Assembly (NCBI GenBank): GCA_028571685.1
Contig: CM053162.1
Span: forward strand, 7,754,001 to 7,818,000
From: Heterohyrax brucei
Lineage: Eukaryota; Chordata; Mammalia; Hyracoidea; Procaviidae
DNA length: 64,000 bases
Direction of reading: 5' to 3'
The notes below the pieces were generated by a model, which was given only the letters and a program-made list of their open reading frames with translations, was not told where the DNA came from and made no database searches. Shown here piece by piece: positions 34,331 to 45,205 of the stretch (its first letter is position 1; each line of letters begins with the position of its first letter). The position numbers and the translations under genes are program-made.

Positions 34331-34508
34331 GACATGTAATCACTGAATTAATTAAAAAAGAACAGGATTTGACAAGTGCTTAGATATGAAGAATCAGGAA
34401 GAAATAACCAAAGTTGATCTTAAATTTTCCAGAATTCTGAAATAAGAAAAAGGTTCTGCATTTAATGGAAAGGGAAGGAGAACTAAATTTACAGCAGAAT
34501 ATATGTTA

Positions 34509-35240
34509 GGAAACTCTGGTGGCATAGTGCTAAAGTTTTATGTCTTAGGCTGGGTTTTCTAGGGAAGCAAAACCAGTAACACGTGTAGGTACAAAGGAAA
34601 GATTTATAATAGATAGATACAAATATAGGAAACAGCTCACATAATCACAGAAGCTGAATGTCCCAAGCTCTGGCACAAGCCTCATGTGGCCACGGAAGCT
34701 GAGGAACCCAAGGTCAGCAAGTCAGAGACCAGAGTTCTAGATCACCGGTTGTGTAGGTCAGTGGATCCCAAGCTGGTGGTGAGACGAAGCGACAGAGGCT
34801 GGCAAAACCAGGATCAGCAGGCCAGGAAGCAGGAGCGGCAGAGGCTGGCGAACCCAGGATCGGCAGGTCAGGGAGCAGGAATCTCAAGTGCTGACTGTAA
34901 GGACTGATGAGCCCAACAGCTGCTAACTCAAGTCCCGGAACCAGATGCTGGAGGAAGAGAGCAGGAGCTCCTGGCAACGTGAGTGATCAGCAGCTGTAGT
35001 CCAAGGTCGTGAAATGAGAGCCGAGGGGCAGGGAGCCACCACAAACCCTGCCCTGCCACTTAATACAGCAGTCAAATATGTAGTAGCCAAGTTGACATAA
35101 TCCTGACCACCACATTTTACATCTGCTAACCAAAAGGTCAGCAGTTCAAACCTACCAGAGGCTCATTGAAAACTATGGAGCAGTTCCACTTTGTCCTATA
35201 GGGTCATTAGGAGTCAAAATCAATTCAGCAGCAATGGGTA
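34509..35240 (+). repeat. AfroSINE split by an LTR
   Basis: Head GGAAACTCTGGTGGCATAGT at 34509-34540, then a 574-bp LTR, then TCTGCTAACCAAAAGGTCAG and GTCCTATAGGGTCATTAGGA at 35120-35240. Joined across the insertion, the order is a normal AfroSINE. Confidence 0.85.
34541..35114 (+). mobile_element. Solo LTR, ERVL-like, nested in AfroSINE
   Basis: Starts TGTCTTAGGCTGGGTTTTCT and ends TCCTGACCACCACA, flanked by TTTTA on both sides (34536-34540 and 35115-35119), a perfect 5-bp duplication. The opening resembles the mammalian LTR opening (TCAGGGTTCTCTAGAGAAGC) I associate with ERVL-class LTRs, from memory. GGCAGAGGCTGGC and GGATCAGCAGGCCAGG type units repeat two or three times inside (34790-34875). 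Only copy in this window. Confidence 0.65.
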
Positions 35241-35493
35241 ATATGACGTGTTAAGGCTTGTGGAATGTTATTAGAGACTTAGCCCTGCTAAGTCTAAGAT
35301 TCCTGACACCTGTATATTTCTGATTGAAAAGTAACACTGAGATTTCTAATTGGATAGAAATAATGCACTTAATATACATCATTCCCATAACCACCATGAC
35401 CATTTGGTGCCACGATGTATGACTGGAAAAAGGATTTTTATCAGCATCTGTTTCCTTATCTATAAAATGAGGATATTATAGTAGCTACCAATG
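35241..35493. other. Single-copy DNA with MIR trace
   Basis: No gene evidence. CATCTGTTTCCTTATCTATA followed by AAATGAGGATATTATAGTAG at about 35440-35492 is a degraded MIR core on the plus strand. The rest is unidentified. Confidence 0.5.
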
Positions 35494-36578
35494 TTACTGT
35501 TCTTGCTATTAGGTGCCATTTAGTCAGTTCGAACTCATAGCAACCATATGCACAACAGAACAAAACACTGCCCAGACACATGCCATGCCCGCAATCATTA
35601 TTATGCTTGAGCCCATTTTTACAGCTGCTGTTTCAATCCATCTTGTTGACTGTCATCCTCTTTTTTTACTGACTCTCTACTACTTTACCAAGCGTGATAT
35701 CCTTCTCCAGGGATTGATCCGTCCTGACACTGTGTCAAAAAATATGTAAGAGTCTCATCATCGATATTTCCAAGGAACCTTCTGGTTGTACATTTTCCAG
35801 ACAGATCTGTTTGTTCTTTTGGCAGTATTCTGTTCTAATGCCACAATTCAAAGGCATCCATTCTTTTGTTTTCTTTATTCATTCTTCAGCTTTCACATGT
35901 ATATGATGTGACTGAAAGTACAACGGCTTGGGTCAAGCACACCTTAGCCTTCAAGGCAACATCTTTATTTGTAGCACTGTAAAGAGGTCTTTTGTAACAG
36001 ATTTTTCCAATGTCATGTGTCTTTTGCTCTCCTCATTGCTGCTTCCATGGGCATTGATTCGGGAACTAAGTGAAACATTTGACAAACCTCAATCTTTTCT
36101 CCATTTATCACGATGTTGCTAAGTGTTCCATTTGTAATGATTTTTGTTTTCTTGATGTTAAGGTGCAACCCATAATGAAGGCTGTTGTCTTTGATCTCAT
36201 TCTGTACATTTTTCAAATCCTCTTAATTTCAGCAAACAAAATGAGTCATCTTCTTAACACAGACTGTTAATGAATCTTCCTCCAATCCTGATGCCCTGTT
36301 TTGCAGTTCAAGTAGTCCAGCTTCTTAGATTATTTGCTCAGCATACACATTGAATAGTTATGGTGAAAAGATACAACCCTGAATCCTACCTTCCTAACAT
36401 TAAGCCATTCAGTATCCACCTGTTCTGTTTGAACAACTGTCTCCTGATATGGGTACCGATTCATCAGGACCACACAATTAAGCATTCTGGAATTCCCATT
36501 TTCCACAATGTTATCCATAATTTGATATGATCCACACAGTTAAATGCTTTTGAATAGTCAATAAAATACAGGTAAGCA

Positions 36579-36603
36579 TTTTTTTTTTTTTTTTTTTTTT
36601 TTT
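36579..36603. repeat. T25 homopolymer
   Basis: A run of about 25 T (A on the RTE coding strand) inside the RTE pol remnant. Probably slippage expansion. Confidence 0.9.
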
Positions 36604-36773
36604 GCTATTCTCTGCCTTCAGGGAAGATTCAGCTGACACAAGCAATGACATCCCTAGTTCTACATCTTGTTCTGAATCCAGTCTGAATTTTTGGCAGCTC
36701 CCTGTCAATATACTGCTGCAGTTGCTTTTGAAGGACATTTAGCAAAATTTTACTTAACTGTGGCATTAGTGAT

Positions 36774-37295
36774 TGTTTTATTCAGCTAGTGTTGCTCTAA
36801 CAGAAATACCACAGAGAGGATGGCCTTAAGAAAGGAAAGTTTGTTCTTACACAGTCCAGTAGGCTTTGAGCCCAAATTCGAGATGTCTGCTCTGGGGGAA
36901 GACTTTCCTCTTGTTGGCTCTGGAGGAAACTCCAGTATTGCATCAGTCTTCATCCCGGGAGCATTTTGGTGAGTAATCTCAGGTCTGGAGGACGTGCTCT
37001 TCTCCCAGTGCTGCTTTCTTGATAGTGTGAAGTTCCCAATTCTCAGCCTGCTTCCCTTTCCATTTATCTCCTGCAGGATGAAAAGATTAAGGGTGGGTCA
37101 AACCATGCTACAGGGAAACTCCCTTTACAGTGGAGAAGAGAGGTAATCCTATGAAGGGATTTACAGCCCCACCCTAATGTTTTAACATACAGCAGAGGAA
37201 AACCACAAAAGGGAGGACAATCATAAGATATTGGGAATCATGGCCCAGCCACATGGCTACACATGTTTTTGGGGGTCACAGTTCAATCCATGACA
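36774..37295 (-). mobile_element. M4: solo MaLR-type LTR inside RTE
   Basis: Minus strand: TGTCATGGATTGAACTGTGA to TAGCTGAATAAAACA. GTGAT on both sides (36769-36773 and 37296-37300) is a perfect 5-bp duplication. RTE sequence continues across the gap (GTGGCATTAGTGAT, then GTTATTTGCTAATTTCC). Internal blocks shared with M1 and M2. Confidence 0.9.
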
Positions 37296-37654
37296 GTGAT
37301 GTTATTTGCTAATTTCCACATTTTGTTGGATCACCTTTTAGATAATTATCATAAATATGGATCTATGTCAGTTAGTTGATCAGGTAGCTATCTTCCAAAT
37401 TTCTTGGCATAGATGAATGAGCACTTTCAGAGCTGCATCTATTTGTTGAAACATCTCAATTGATATTTCATCAATTACCGTAGCCTTGTTTTTTGCTAAT
37501 GCCTGCAGTGCAGCTTGGAATTTTTCTTTCAGTACTATGAAATCCTGATCATATACTACTTCTTGAAATGATTAGACACTGGCCAATTACTTCTGGCATG
37601 ATGACCAATGTTACTGACACTGAGTGTTCCTTCTACCTTCTTTTGATGAAAAAA

Positions 37655-37712
37655 GGTACGACCTTAAGTATATCCTGCCTGAGTTTAGAAACTGTCTCTA
37701 GGAAAGATTTGA
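37655..37712 (+). mobile_element. Inverted 5' segment of the RTE
   Basis: GACCTTAAGTATATCCTGCC then GAGTTTAGAAACTGTCTC and AAAGATTTGAT read as RTE sequence on the plus strand, whereas everything below 37654 is RTE on the minus strand. By memory of the family, this block lies upstream of the block ending at 37654. An inverted 5' end fits twin priming. The L1-9 5' UTR starts at 37713. Confidence 0.5.
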
Positions 37713-38809
37713 TGTGGAGGCAAGGCCAAGATGCTGAACTAGACACACATCTCTTTGACTCTCCCTGACAACTAAGACCTGGAATGATAACTGAATGAAG
37801 CAGTGGACATCCAGGGAGCCCTAGGATCTGACATAGGGCTGTCACATTTGACTAGGCACTAATCAAATTGACTAAACTACGCTTCTTAAAGACAAGCCAG
37901 TGTCCATTGACTACTGTTCCCGCTGACTCACTGTTTCAGAGGTCTGCAGGTAATGATACCTTCTTTGTTATCCAGGAGGTGGGGACTGGGCATGAGACAA
38001 CAAATATGCCAAATTGTGGTGCTTAAGTAAACATCATATAGCACAACAGAGAGACAGTACATGGAGTAACCACACATTGAGAGCCCAACTGATGACTGAG
38101 GGCAACACTGCCCCTCCACCCTCTCTTTTCTGAGATGTGCCATAGACTCTGCTGTTCCATGGCAGGAAAGAGAACTCAGCTGGGATGCCATCTTGGTCAG
38201 CTTGGAGACAGAGTTACCCAGCCAGGGCCCTTAGCTGTGGCTGATTCTCAAATGGAGAAGCAGTTGCTTCTCCAGTAGAAAAGCAGAACTTGAGACAGTT
38301 CAACTCTAGATTTATGAGTGGGGCCTGGCAGAGGATCGCAGGTGGACCCTAAACTCTCCCTACTTTGAACCATGTATAGCATCTGGGGATAGCCTATGTT
38401 GTCAGCTAGAAGGCAGGGCCTGCCACACCTAAGGCCTGACTGTTTTCAGCAGCTGTTGAACAGTGTCCCATTCAGAATTAAAACATTCTTTGAAATAAGA
38501 ACACCTGGAGAACTGACTGGTAAGAGGCCTGGCAACATCTCCTCAACCCTTCACTGATCCACATCATAGTCAGCTGGTGGTACCTCAGTGACTCCGTAAG
38601 GAGGCCACTGTCTTTGTCAGCCAGGAAGTAGAGCCTGACACCCCAGAAAGTCCACCTGGGGCCAGTCACTAGAGTACACAGAGATGACTACTGACTAACT
38701 CCTCTCTTAGTAACTACACATCAGCATCTGTTGAGGTAATACCACAGAAATCAAACAGCTTCTGGATAGTACACAGATGATAATATGTACCTAACCATTT
38801 AAAGAAGCA

Positions 38810-39380
38810 GTCCACTGTGGCTTTAGGAAACTCCCAAAATAATCATAAAACTTCCAAGATGAAGAAAGCTTTCTAAAACTATTGGAGGTTGACTACAAAA
38901 GAATTACGTATAGAACCCTCCTACAGATTAAACAAAATGCAGCAGAACAAAATAAAAAACCAAGTGAGCTGTTTGAACTGATGGAAAGTCAGTGATCTGA
39001 AATCTGGCAGATCAATAACAAAATTACAGAATTAGACAATTCAATCTAAAGTGAAAAGAGCAAAACTGAGATGGAAGTCAGACTTAATGAACTCGAGGAT
39101 AAAGCAACTAATACCAGCATTTGTGAGGATAAATCAGAGAAAAGAAATAAGAAAAATGAAGAAGCATTAAGAAACTTGTGCTACTGTGTTAAGAGGAAGA
39201 ATCTATGAATAATTGGTGTTCCTGAATTGGTGTTCCTGAACATGGAGAGAGAGGTGAAAATACGGAGAGCACTGCTAGACAATTGTTATCAGAAAACGCC
39301 CCTGAAATCTTAAAAGAAGAGAATACATATCCAAGACGTATATCAAATGCCACAAAAACCAGACTCCAAAAGAAAAACAC
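38810..39380 (+). pseudogene. L1-9 ORF1 remnant
   Basis: GGAAACTCCCAAAATAATCA and AAGATGAAGAAAGCTTTC mark the acidic N-terminus, and AATAAAAAACCAAGTGAGC the coiled coil, parallel to 20800-20960 of L1-6. The frame is broken throughout. It ends where LTR M5 begins in CCAGACTCCAAAAGAAAAAC. Confidence 0.6.
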
Positions 39381-39723
39381 TGTCATGGATTAAATTGTGT
39401 CCACCCAAAAACATGTGTAGCCATGTGGCTGGGCCATGATTCCCAGTATTTTGTGATTGTCCTCCATTTAGTGATTTTCCTATGCAGCATGTTAAAGGAT
39501 TAGGGTGGGACTGTAACTCCCTTTATAAGATCATCTTCCTTCTCCACTGTAAAGGGAGTTTCCCTGTAGTATAGCTTGCCCCACCCTTAATCCTTTCATC
39601 CTAAAAGGAAAGAGAAGCAAGCAGAGAATTGAGAACTTAACACCATCAAGAAAGCAGCACTGAGAGAAAAGCATGCCCTGCAGACCTGAGGTTCCTGTGC
39701 CAAGACACTCCCTGGACAAAGAC
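39381..39723 (+). mobile_element. M5: truncated MaLR-type LTR in L1-9
   Basis: Starts TGTCATGGATTAAATTGTGT and runs collinear with M2 up to CTCCCTGGACAAAGAC, then switches abruptly to L1 ORF2. The last third (polyadenylation part) is missing. The deletion also removed the L1 ORF1/ORF2 junction. Confidence 0.8.
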
Positions 39724-42400
39724 CTGAAATCGAAAGTCTCAGAATACTACAAAAGACTGTACTCTAACAGATTTGAAAATCTAGAGGAAATGGATGAATG
39801 TCTATATTCATATCACCTACCAAAATTATCACAAGGAGAAGTAGAACAACTTAATAAACCCATAACAGAAGAAGAGATTGGAAAAGTCATCAAAAAACTA
39901 CCAACCAAAAAAAGTCCTGGCCCAAACGGCTTCACCAGAGAATTCTAACAAACTTTTAGAGAATAATTAACTCCAATACTACTGAGACTATTTCACAGTA
40001 TTGAAAGGGATGGAATACTCCCAAATGCATTCTGTGAAGCAACCTTAAGCCTGACACCAAAGCCTGCAAAACATCCCACAAGAAAGAAAATTACAGGTTA
40101 CTGTCACTCATGAACCCAGATGCAAAAATATTTAACAAAATCTTAGCAATTAGAATTCAACAATGTATGAAACAAAAAAATTTATCATTACCAAGTTAGA
40201 TTCTTACCAGGTATGCAAGGCTGGTTCAACATCAGAAAAACAATTAGTGTGATCAAACATATAAATAGAATTAATGTGATCAAACATATAAATAGCAAAA
40301 CAGATAAGAATCACCTGATGTTCTCAATTGATGCAAAAAGGCATTTGACAAAGTTGAACACCCATTCATGCTAGAAAATTTCAGCAAAATAGGAATAGAG
40401 AGGAAATTCCTCAATGCAATAAGGGGCATCCATGCAAATACAACTGCCTACATCATCCTGAATGGTGAGAAACAGAAAGAATTCCTCTTGAAAATGGAAC
40501 TAGACAAGGATGCCCACTCTCAACCCTTCTATTCAACATTTTACTAGAGGTTCTAGTCAGAGTAATTAGACAAGATGAAGAAATAAACAGCATCTGCACT
40601 AGCAAAGAAGAAGTAAATATCTCCCTATCTGCAGATAATATGATTGCATATACAGAGAATTCTAAAGAATTCATAAGCAAACTACTGGAACTAATAAAAG
40701 AGTTCAGCAAGGTATCAGGATATAAGGTAAATCGGTAGGATTCCTTTACACCAACAAAGAGATCATCAAAGAAGAAATCACCAAATCAATACCATCTACT
40801 AGATAAAATGCCTAGGAATAAATCTAACTGGAGAAATAAAAGATCTATACAGAGAGAAAAAGACTTTACTGCAAGAAAACAAAGGAAACTTACATAAATG
40901 GAGAAAATTACCCTGCACATGGATAGGAAGACTTAACACTGTGAAAATGTCTATTTTACCCAAAGCAATCTACATACGCAGTGCAACCCCAATATGAATT
41001 GCAGTGTCATTTTTTAAGGAGATGGAGAAACAAATCACCGGCTTTGTTTGGAAAGGGAAGAAACCCCCGGATAAGTAAAGCACTACTGAAGAAGAGGAAC
41101 ACAGTGGGAGGCCTCATAGTACCCAACCTTAGAAACTATATACTTCCACAGTAGTCAAAACAGCCTGCTACTGCTACAAAAAGAGACATATAGACCAATG
41201 GAATGGATTTGATACCACAGAGAGGCATTATCCTCTCATGAACAGTTGATATTTGACAAAGGCCCTAACACTGTAAACTCAGGTAGAAACAATCTCTTTA
41301 ACAAACAGTGTTGGCAAAATTGAATATTCATCTGCAAAAAACTGAAACAAGACCCATATTTCACCCCTTCTACAAAAACTAACTTGTAATGGATCAAAGA
41401 TCTAAATATCAAACCTAAAACAGTAAAGATCATGCAAGAAACTGCAGAGTCAATTACGGAAGTTCTAACACACAGTTCAGACAGACTTCAAAATCTGACA
41501 AAGCACAATCAACAGAAGAGAAAAAAGATAAATGGAAACTACTGAAAATCAAACACTTTTGCTCATTGAAAGACTTTATCAAAAGAATTAAAAGACCACC
41601 TATAGAGTGGGAAAAATATTTGGCAACTATGTGTCAGACTGAAGTCTGCTTTCCGTATTCCACAAGGTAGTGCAAAGTATCAACAAGAATAAGGTAAATA
41701 CGCCAATTATGTAGTGGGAGAGGACATGGGCAAACACTTCACTGGAGTGGACATCCAGGCAGCCAAAAGACACGTGAGGAAATGCTCACAATGATTAGCT
41801 ATCAGCCAAGCCCAAGTGTCGTCGAGTCGGATCCAACTCATGGGGACCCTAGGGGCCAGGGTAGAACTGACCCCCAGAGTATTCAAGGAACGCATTAGCT
41901 ATCACAGAAACCCAAATAAAAATTGCAATGAGATACCATCTCACCCCAAGGAGGTCTTTCACAATCCAAAAATCACAAAATAACAATTGCTGGAGAAACT
42001 GTGGAGAGATTGGAAATCTCCTACACTGCTGGTGGGATCGCAAAATGGTACAGACTCTTTGGAAAGCAATCTATCACTTCCTTAAAAAGCTGGCAATAGA
42101 TTTACCATTCAATCCAGTCATCCCACAGCTCAGAATTTATCCTACAGAAACAAAGGCTGTCACATGAACAGACACATGCACAAGAATGTTTATTGTAGCA
42201 CAGTTCACAATAACAAAAAGATACAGTCAACCTAGATACTCCTCAACAGATGAATGGATGAACAAACTATGGTACATATACTCAGTGGAACACTATACAA
42301 TGATACAAAACAATCATGATTTTAGGAAACGTCTCATAACCTGGTTTCAATTGGAAGATATGTTGAGTGAAATCAGTGACAAAAGGAGAAATATCGTATG
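39724..42400 (+). pseudogene. L1-9 ORF2 remnant (from mid-protein)
   Basis: Begins before the reverse transcriptase ([10 protein letters not shown], then [14 protein letters not shown], the usual linker to the fingers). The palm near 40490-40690 shows [13 protein letters not shown] in broken frame and [10 protein letters not shown] where FADD is expected. The C-terminal part at 41928-42167 keeps the Cys-rich motif CWRNCGEIGNLLHCWWD. A 91-codon frame at 39673-39948 starts in LTR M5 and reads into ORF2. Inactive. Confidence 0.7.
41805..41893 (-). repeat. 89-bp truncated AfroSINE with perfect duplication
   Basis: GCCAAGCCCAAGTGTCGTCG through ACCCCCAGAGTATTCAAGG is the tail and adjoining body of an AfroSINE. 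ATTAGCTATCA occurs at 41794-41804 and 41894-41904, a perfect 11-bp target duplication in L1-9 ORF2. Confidence 0.85.
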
Positions 42401-43368
42401 AGACCCTTGCTATAAAGACTTAAAAATAGACTTAGGTAGAGTAGAAAAGACTCTTTGATGGCTACTAAGGTGGGGAGGTGGGAAGGGGGATGGAGAGGGG
42501 TGTTGATCGTAGATTAGATAGCTGATAGATATTTGGTCTGGTGAAAACTGTGACAGCATACCGTAGAAAGTAGATCGTCTTAACTGGACTTTGCCAAACT
42601 AAGAGTTCTAATCTCAACCCAATATGGCAAGGATAGAGAAGCAGGGGCAGGGTCTGCAAACCATGCTTTCAGGGGACATCGAGGTCAATTGGAATAATTA
42701 GCTTATTGCTAAGAGTATTCTTCACCCTATATTGGTGAGTGACATCTAGGGTCTTAAAAGCTAGCAAGATGCCGTCTGATGTACACCAAGTGGTCTCAAC
42801 TAAGCTGGAATAGATGATCACCAAGAACACCAAAGACACAGGTAAAAAGAGCCCAGGAAACAGAAGGACCCATGTGAATGGGAAACTCTATCAACATGTG
42901 ACCAGAAGAACCAGATGGTGCCCAGCCACCACCAAAGACAGCTGTGACGAGCTACGCAATTTTGAGTCCCTCTGGTAACAAGGTAAAAAGAAGGATGCGG
43001 CACAAGTACTCTACTAAAAGACTACAATTGACGTTCCAATGACCTGGGGGATCCTCTGGGAGCATGGCCCCCAAACCTGCTGCTGCCCTTTCTAGAAAAC
43101 ACTATTGAGGTCAACTCTTTGGACAAAAATGGACTAAATTTGTGGACACAGTATGACTAAATGGTGGGTGTACAGTATGATTCTATGCATTTATAGGAGG
43201 CTTTCCTACTGGTCTCTTTCTAGTGAAAGAGAAGAGAGTGGAGAGAAGGAGCTAGGAGTTTGTTAAGAGGATACAACGAGTATAAGATGAAAGGAGAACT
43301 GTATTGTTATGGGGCAAGGAGAGCAGGGGAGCTATAGATAGGTGGGCATGCAAAATTGATTTCGATGA

Positions 43369-43432
43369 TGTCTTAGTCACTTGGTACTGCTCTAGCAGAA
43401 AACATCACAAGTGAAAGGCTTCATGAACAGAA
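43369..43432 (-). mobile_element. M6 part 1: 3' end of a split MaLR-type LTR
   Basis: TGTCTTAGTCACTTGGTACT then CTAGCAGAAAACATCAC is the reverse complement of the LTR 3' end, closest to M3. L1-10 begins with its T-run at 43433. The other end of the same LTR is probably at 47459-47631. Flanks GATGA (43364-43368) and GATTG (47632-47636) partly agree. Confidence 0.7.
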
Positions 43433-43688
43433 TTTTTTTTCTTTTATTTATTTATTATTAAATAAAAAATGAAAGTGTACATACTCTGTGCTTACAATAC
43501 TGAGTTAAGAGAGGAGGAATACACAAGTTGTGTTGAAGTCCCATTAATATTGATCTTCTTACTAATGCATATTGTCATCAATTTCATCCTACCAAATTTA
43601 TAACAACCCCTGCCCTCCCGCCCTCCCACCCTTCCCAACCTTGTAGCCGTCAAAGACTCTTTTCCATGAGTATGCTTTTAAGTTTTAA

Positions 43689-44375
43689 TCATAGGGGTCT
43701 CATATAATAATTGTCCTTCTGTCTCTGACTAGTTTCACTCAACATAATGTCCTCCAGTTGAGACCAAATCGAGAGATGTTTCCTGCTATCATTGTTGTTC
43801 TTTATCAATGTATGGTACTCTGTGGAGTATATATACCAAAGTTCACCCATCCATTCTTCTGTTGTTGGGCATCTGGGTTGACTCCAACTTTTTACTATGG
43901 TGGACTGTGCTGCAATGAACATTCGTGTGCATGTATCAGTTGGTGTGAATGGCCTTGATTTTGTAGGATATATTCTGAGCAGAGGAATTACTGGGTCAAA
44001 TGGTATATCTATATCCATTGTTTTAAGGTAATGCCAAATTGCTTTCCAAAGAGATTGCACCGTCCTGCAATCCCACCAAAAGTGTAGGAGAGTTCCAATC
44101 TTTCCACAGCCTCTCCAGCATTTGTTGTTTTGCGTTTTTTGAATCATGGCCAATCTTGTTGGGGTGAGATGGTATCTCATTGTAGTTTTGATTTGAATTT
44201 CTTTAATAATTAATGATGATGAATATGACCGCATGTGTTTTTCGGCTGCCTGGATCTCCACTTTAGAGAAGTCTTTGTCCATCTCCTTTGCCCATCTCTT
44301 AATTGGATGATTTGTCTTTTTATTATTATTTTGTAGAACCTTATAGATTATGGAGATCAGGCATCGGTCTGGCAT
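43689..44375 (-). pseudogene. L1-10 ORF2 C-terminal segment
   Basis: A 228-codon open frame ending at the natural stop region. It keeps the L1 Cys-rich motif: C86, C90, H98, C103 (C-x3-C-x7-H-x4-C). Upstream, KRWAKEMDKDFSK and a block around TMRYHLTPTRLAMIQ match the other copies. This segment of ORF2p binds nucleic acid and is needed for L1 movement. The frame is open but disconnected from the reverse transcriptase by frameshifts. Confidence 0.8.
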
Positions 44376-44929
44376 AGAGTTACCAAATATTTTTTCCCAT
44401 TCTGTAGGTGGTCTTTTAACTCTTTAGATGAAGTCTTTGGATGAGCAGAAGTGTTTGATTCTTAGTAATTCCCATTTATCTATTTTCTCTTCTGATGAAT
44501 GTGTTTTTGTTTGTCAGATTTTGAAGTCTGTCTATATTACGTATTAAAACTTCCATTGTTGACCCTACCTTATCTTGGATGAGCTTTATCATTTTAGCTT
44601 TTATATTCAGGTCTTTTATCCAATTTGAGTTGATTTTTGTATAAGGTGTGAGATATGGGTCTTGTTTCAATTTTTTGCAGATGGATATCCAGTTATGCCA
44701 GCACCATTTGTTAAAGAGACTGTTCTTACCCCAGTTCAAAAACTTAGGACCTTTGTCAAATATCAGCTGTTCACAGGAGGATGGTAGCATCTCTGGACTC
44801 TCTACTTTGTTCCATTGGTCTATATGTCTCTTTTTGTACCAATACCACACTGTTTTGACTACTGTGACAGTGTAATAGGTTTTAAAGTCAGGTAGTAAGA
44901 ACCCTCCCAGTATGTTCTTCTTTTTCAGT

Positions 44930-44948
44930 CCAAGCCACCCAAGTGCCG
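44930..44948 (-). repeat. 19-bp SINE/RTE tail micro-insertion
   Basis: CCAAGCCACCCAAGTGCCG interrupts L1-10. TCTTTTTCAGT stands on both sides (44919-44929 and 44949-44959), an 11-bp duplication. The reverse complement starts CGGCACTTGG, the end of the AfroSINE/RTE tail. Confidence 0.75.
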
Positions 44949-45205
44949 TCTTTTTCAGTAGTGCTTTGCTTATTCAGGGTTTCTTTCACTTTCCGAATAA
45001 AACTGATAATTTGTTTCTCCATCTCATTAAAAAATGTCGTTGGAATTTGTATCGGGATTGCATTATATAAGTAGAGTGCTTTGGGCAAAACAGATTTTTT
45101 CACAATATTGAGTCTTCCTATCCATGAGCAGGGCAGATTACTCCTCTTATGTAAGTCTCTCCTGGTTTCTTGTAGCAAGGTATTGTAGTTTTCTCTGTAA
45201 AGATC

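Larger units (their letters stand above)
35494..37654 (-). mobile_element. RTE/BovB-like LINE, 3' two-thirds, split by LTR M4
   Basis: Minus strand. The 3' end at 35494 carries the GTTCTTGCTATTAGGTGCC tail. Going upstream, 35510-36773 holds C-terminal pol sequence and 37296-37654 more N-terminal pol, with the LTR M4 between. The reverse complement of 36013-36216 reads EIKDNSLHYGLHLNIKKTK, matching the plus-strand RTE at 53515-53745 (KLKDHSLQYGLYLNIKKTK). RTE encodes an endonuclease/reverse transcriptase; this copy is riddled with stops and has a 25-nt T run at 36579-36603. Confidence 0.8.
37713..43368 (+). mobile_element. L1-9: near full-span L1 with an LTR-mediated deletion
   Basis: 5' UTR from about 37713 (GGAGGCAAGGCCAAGATGCT), ORF1 region about 38810-39380, truncated LTR M5 (39381-39723), ORF2 from its middle (39724) through the C-terminal part near 42400, and 3' UTR to about 43368, where LTR M6 begins. 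A truncated AfroSINE sits in ORF2 at 41805-41893. The end of ORF1, the endonuclease and part of M5 are gone. The reverse-transcriptase box reads LSADN near 40625, so it is dead. Confidence 0.8.
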
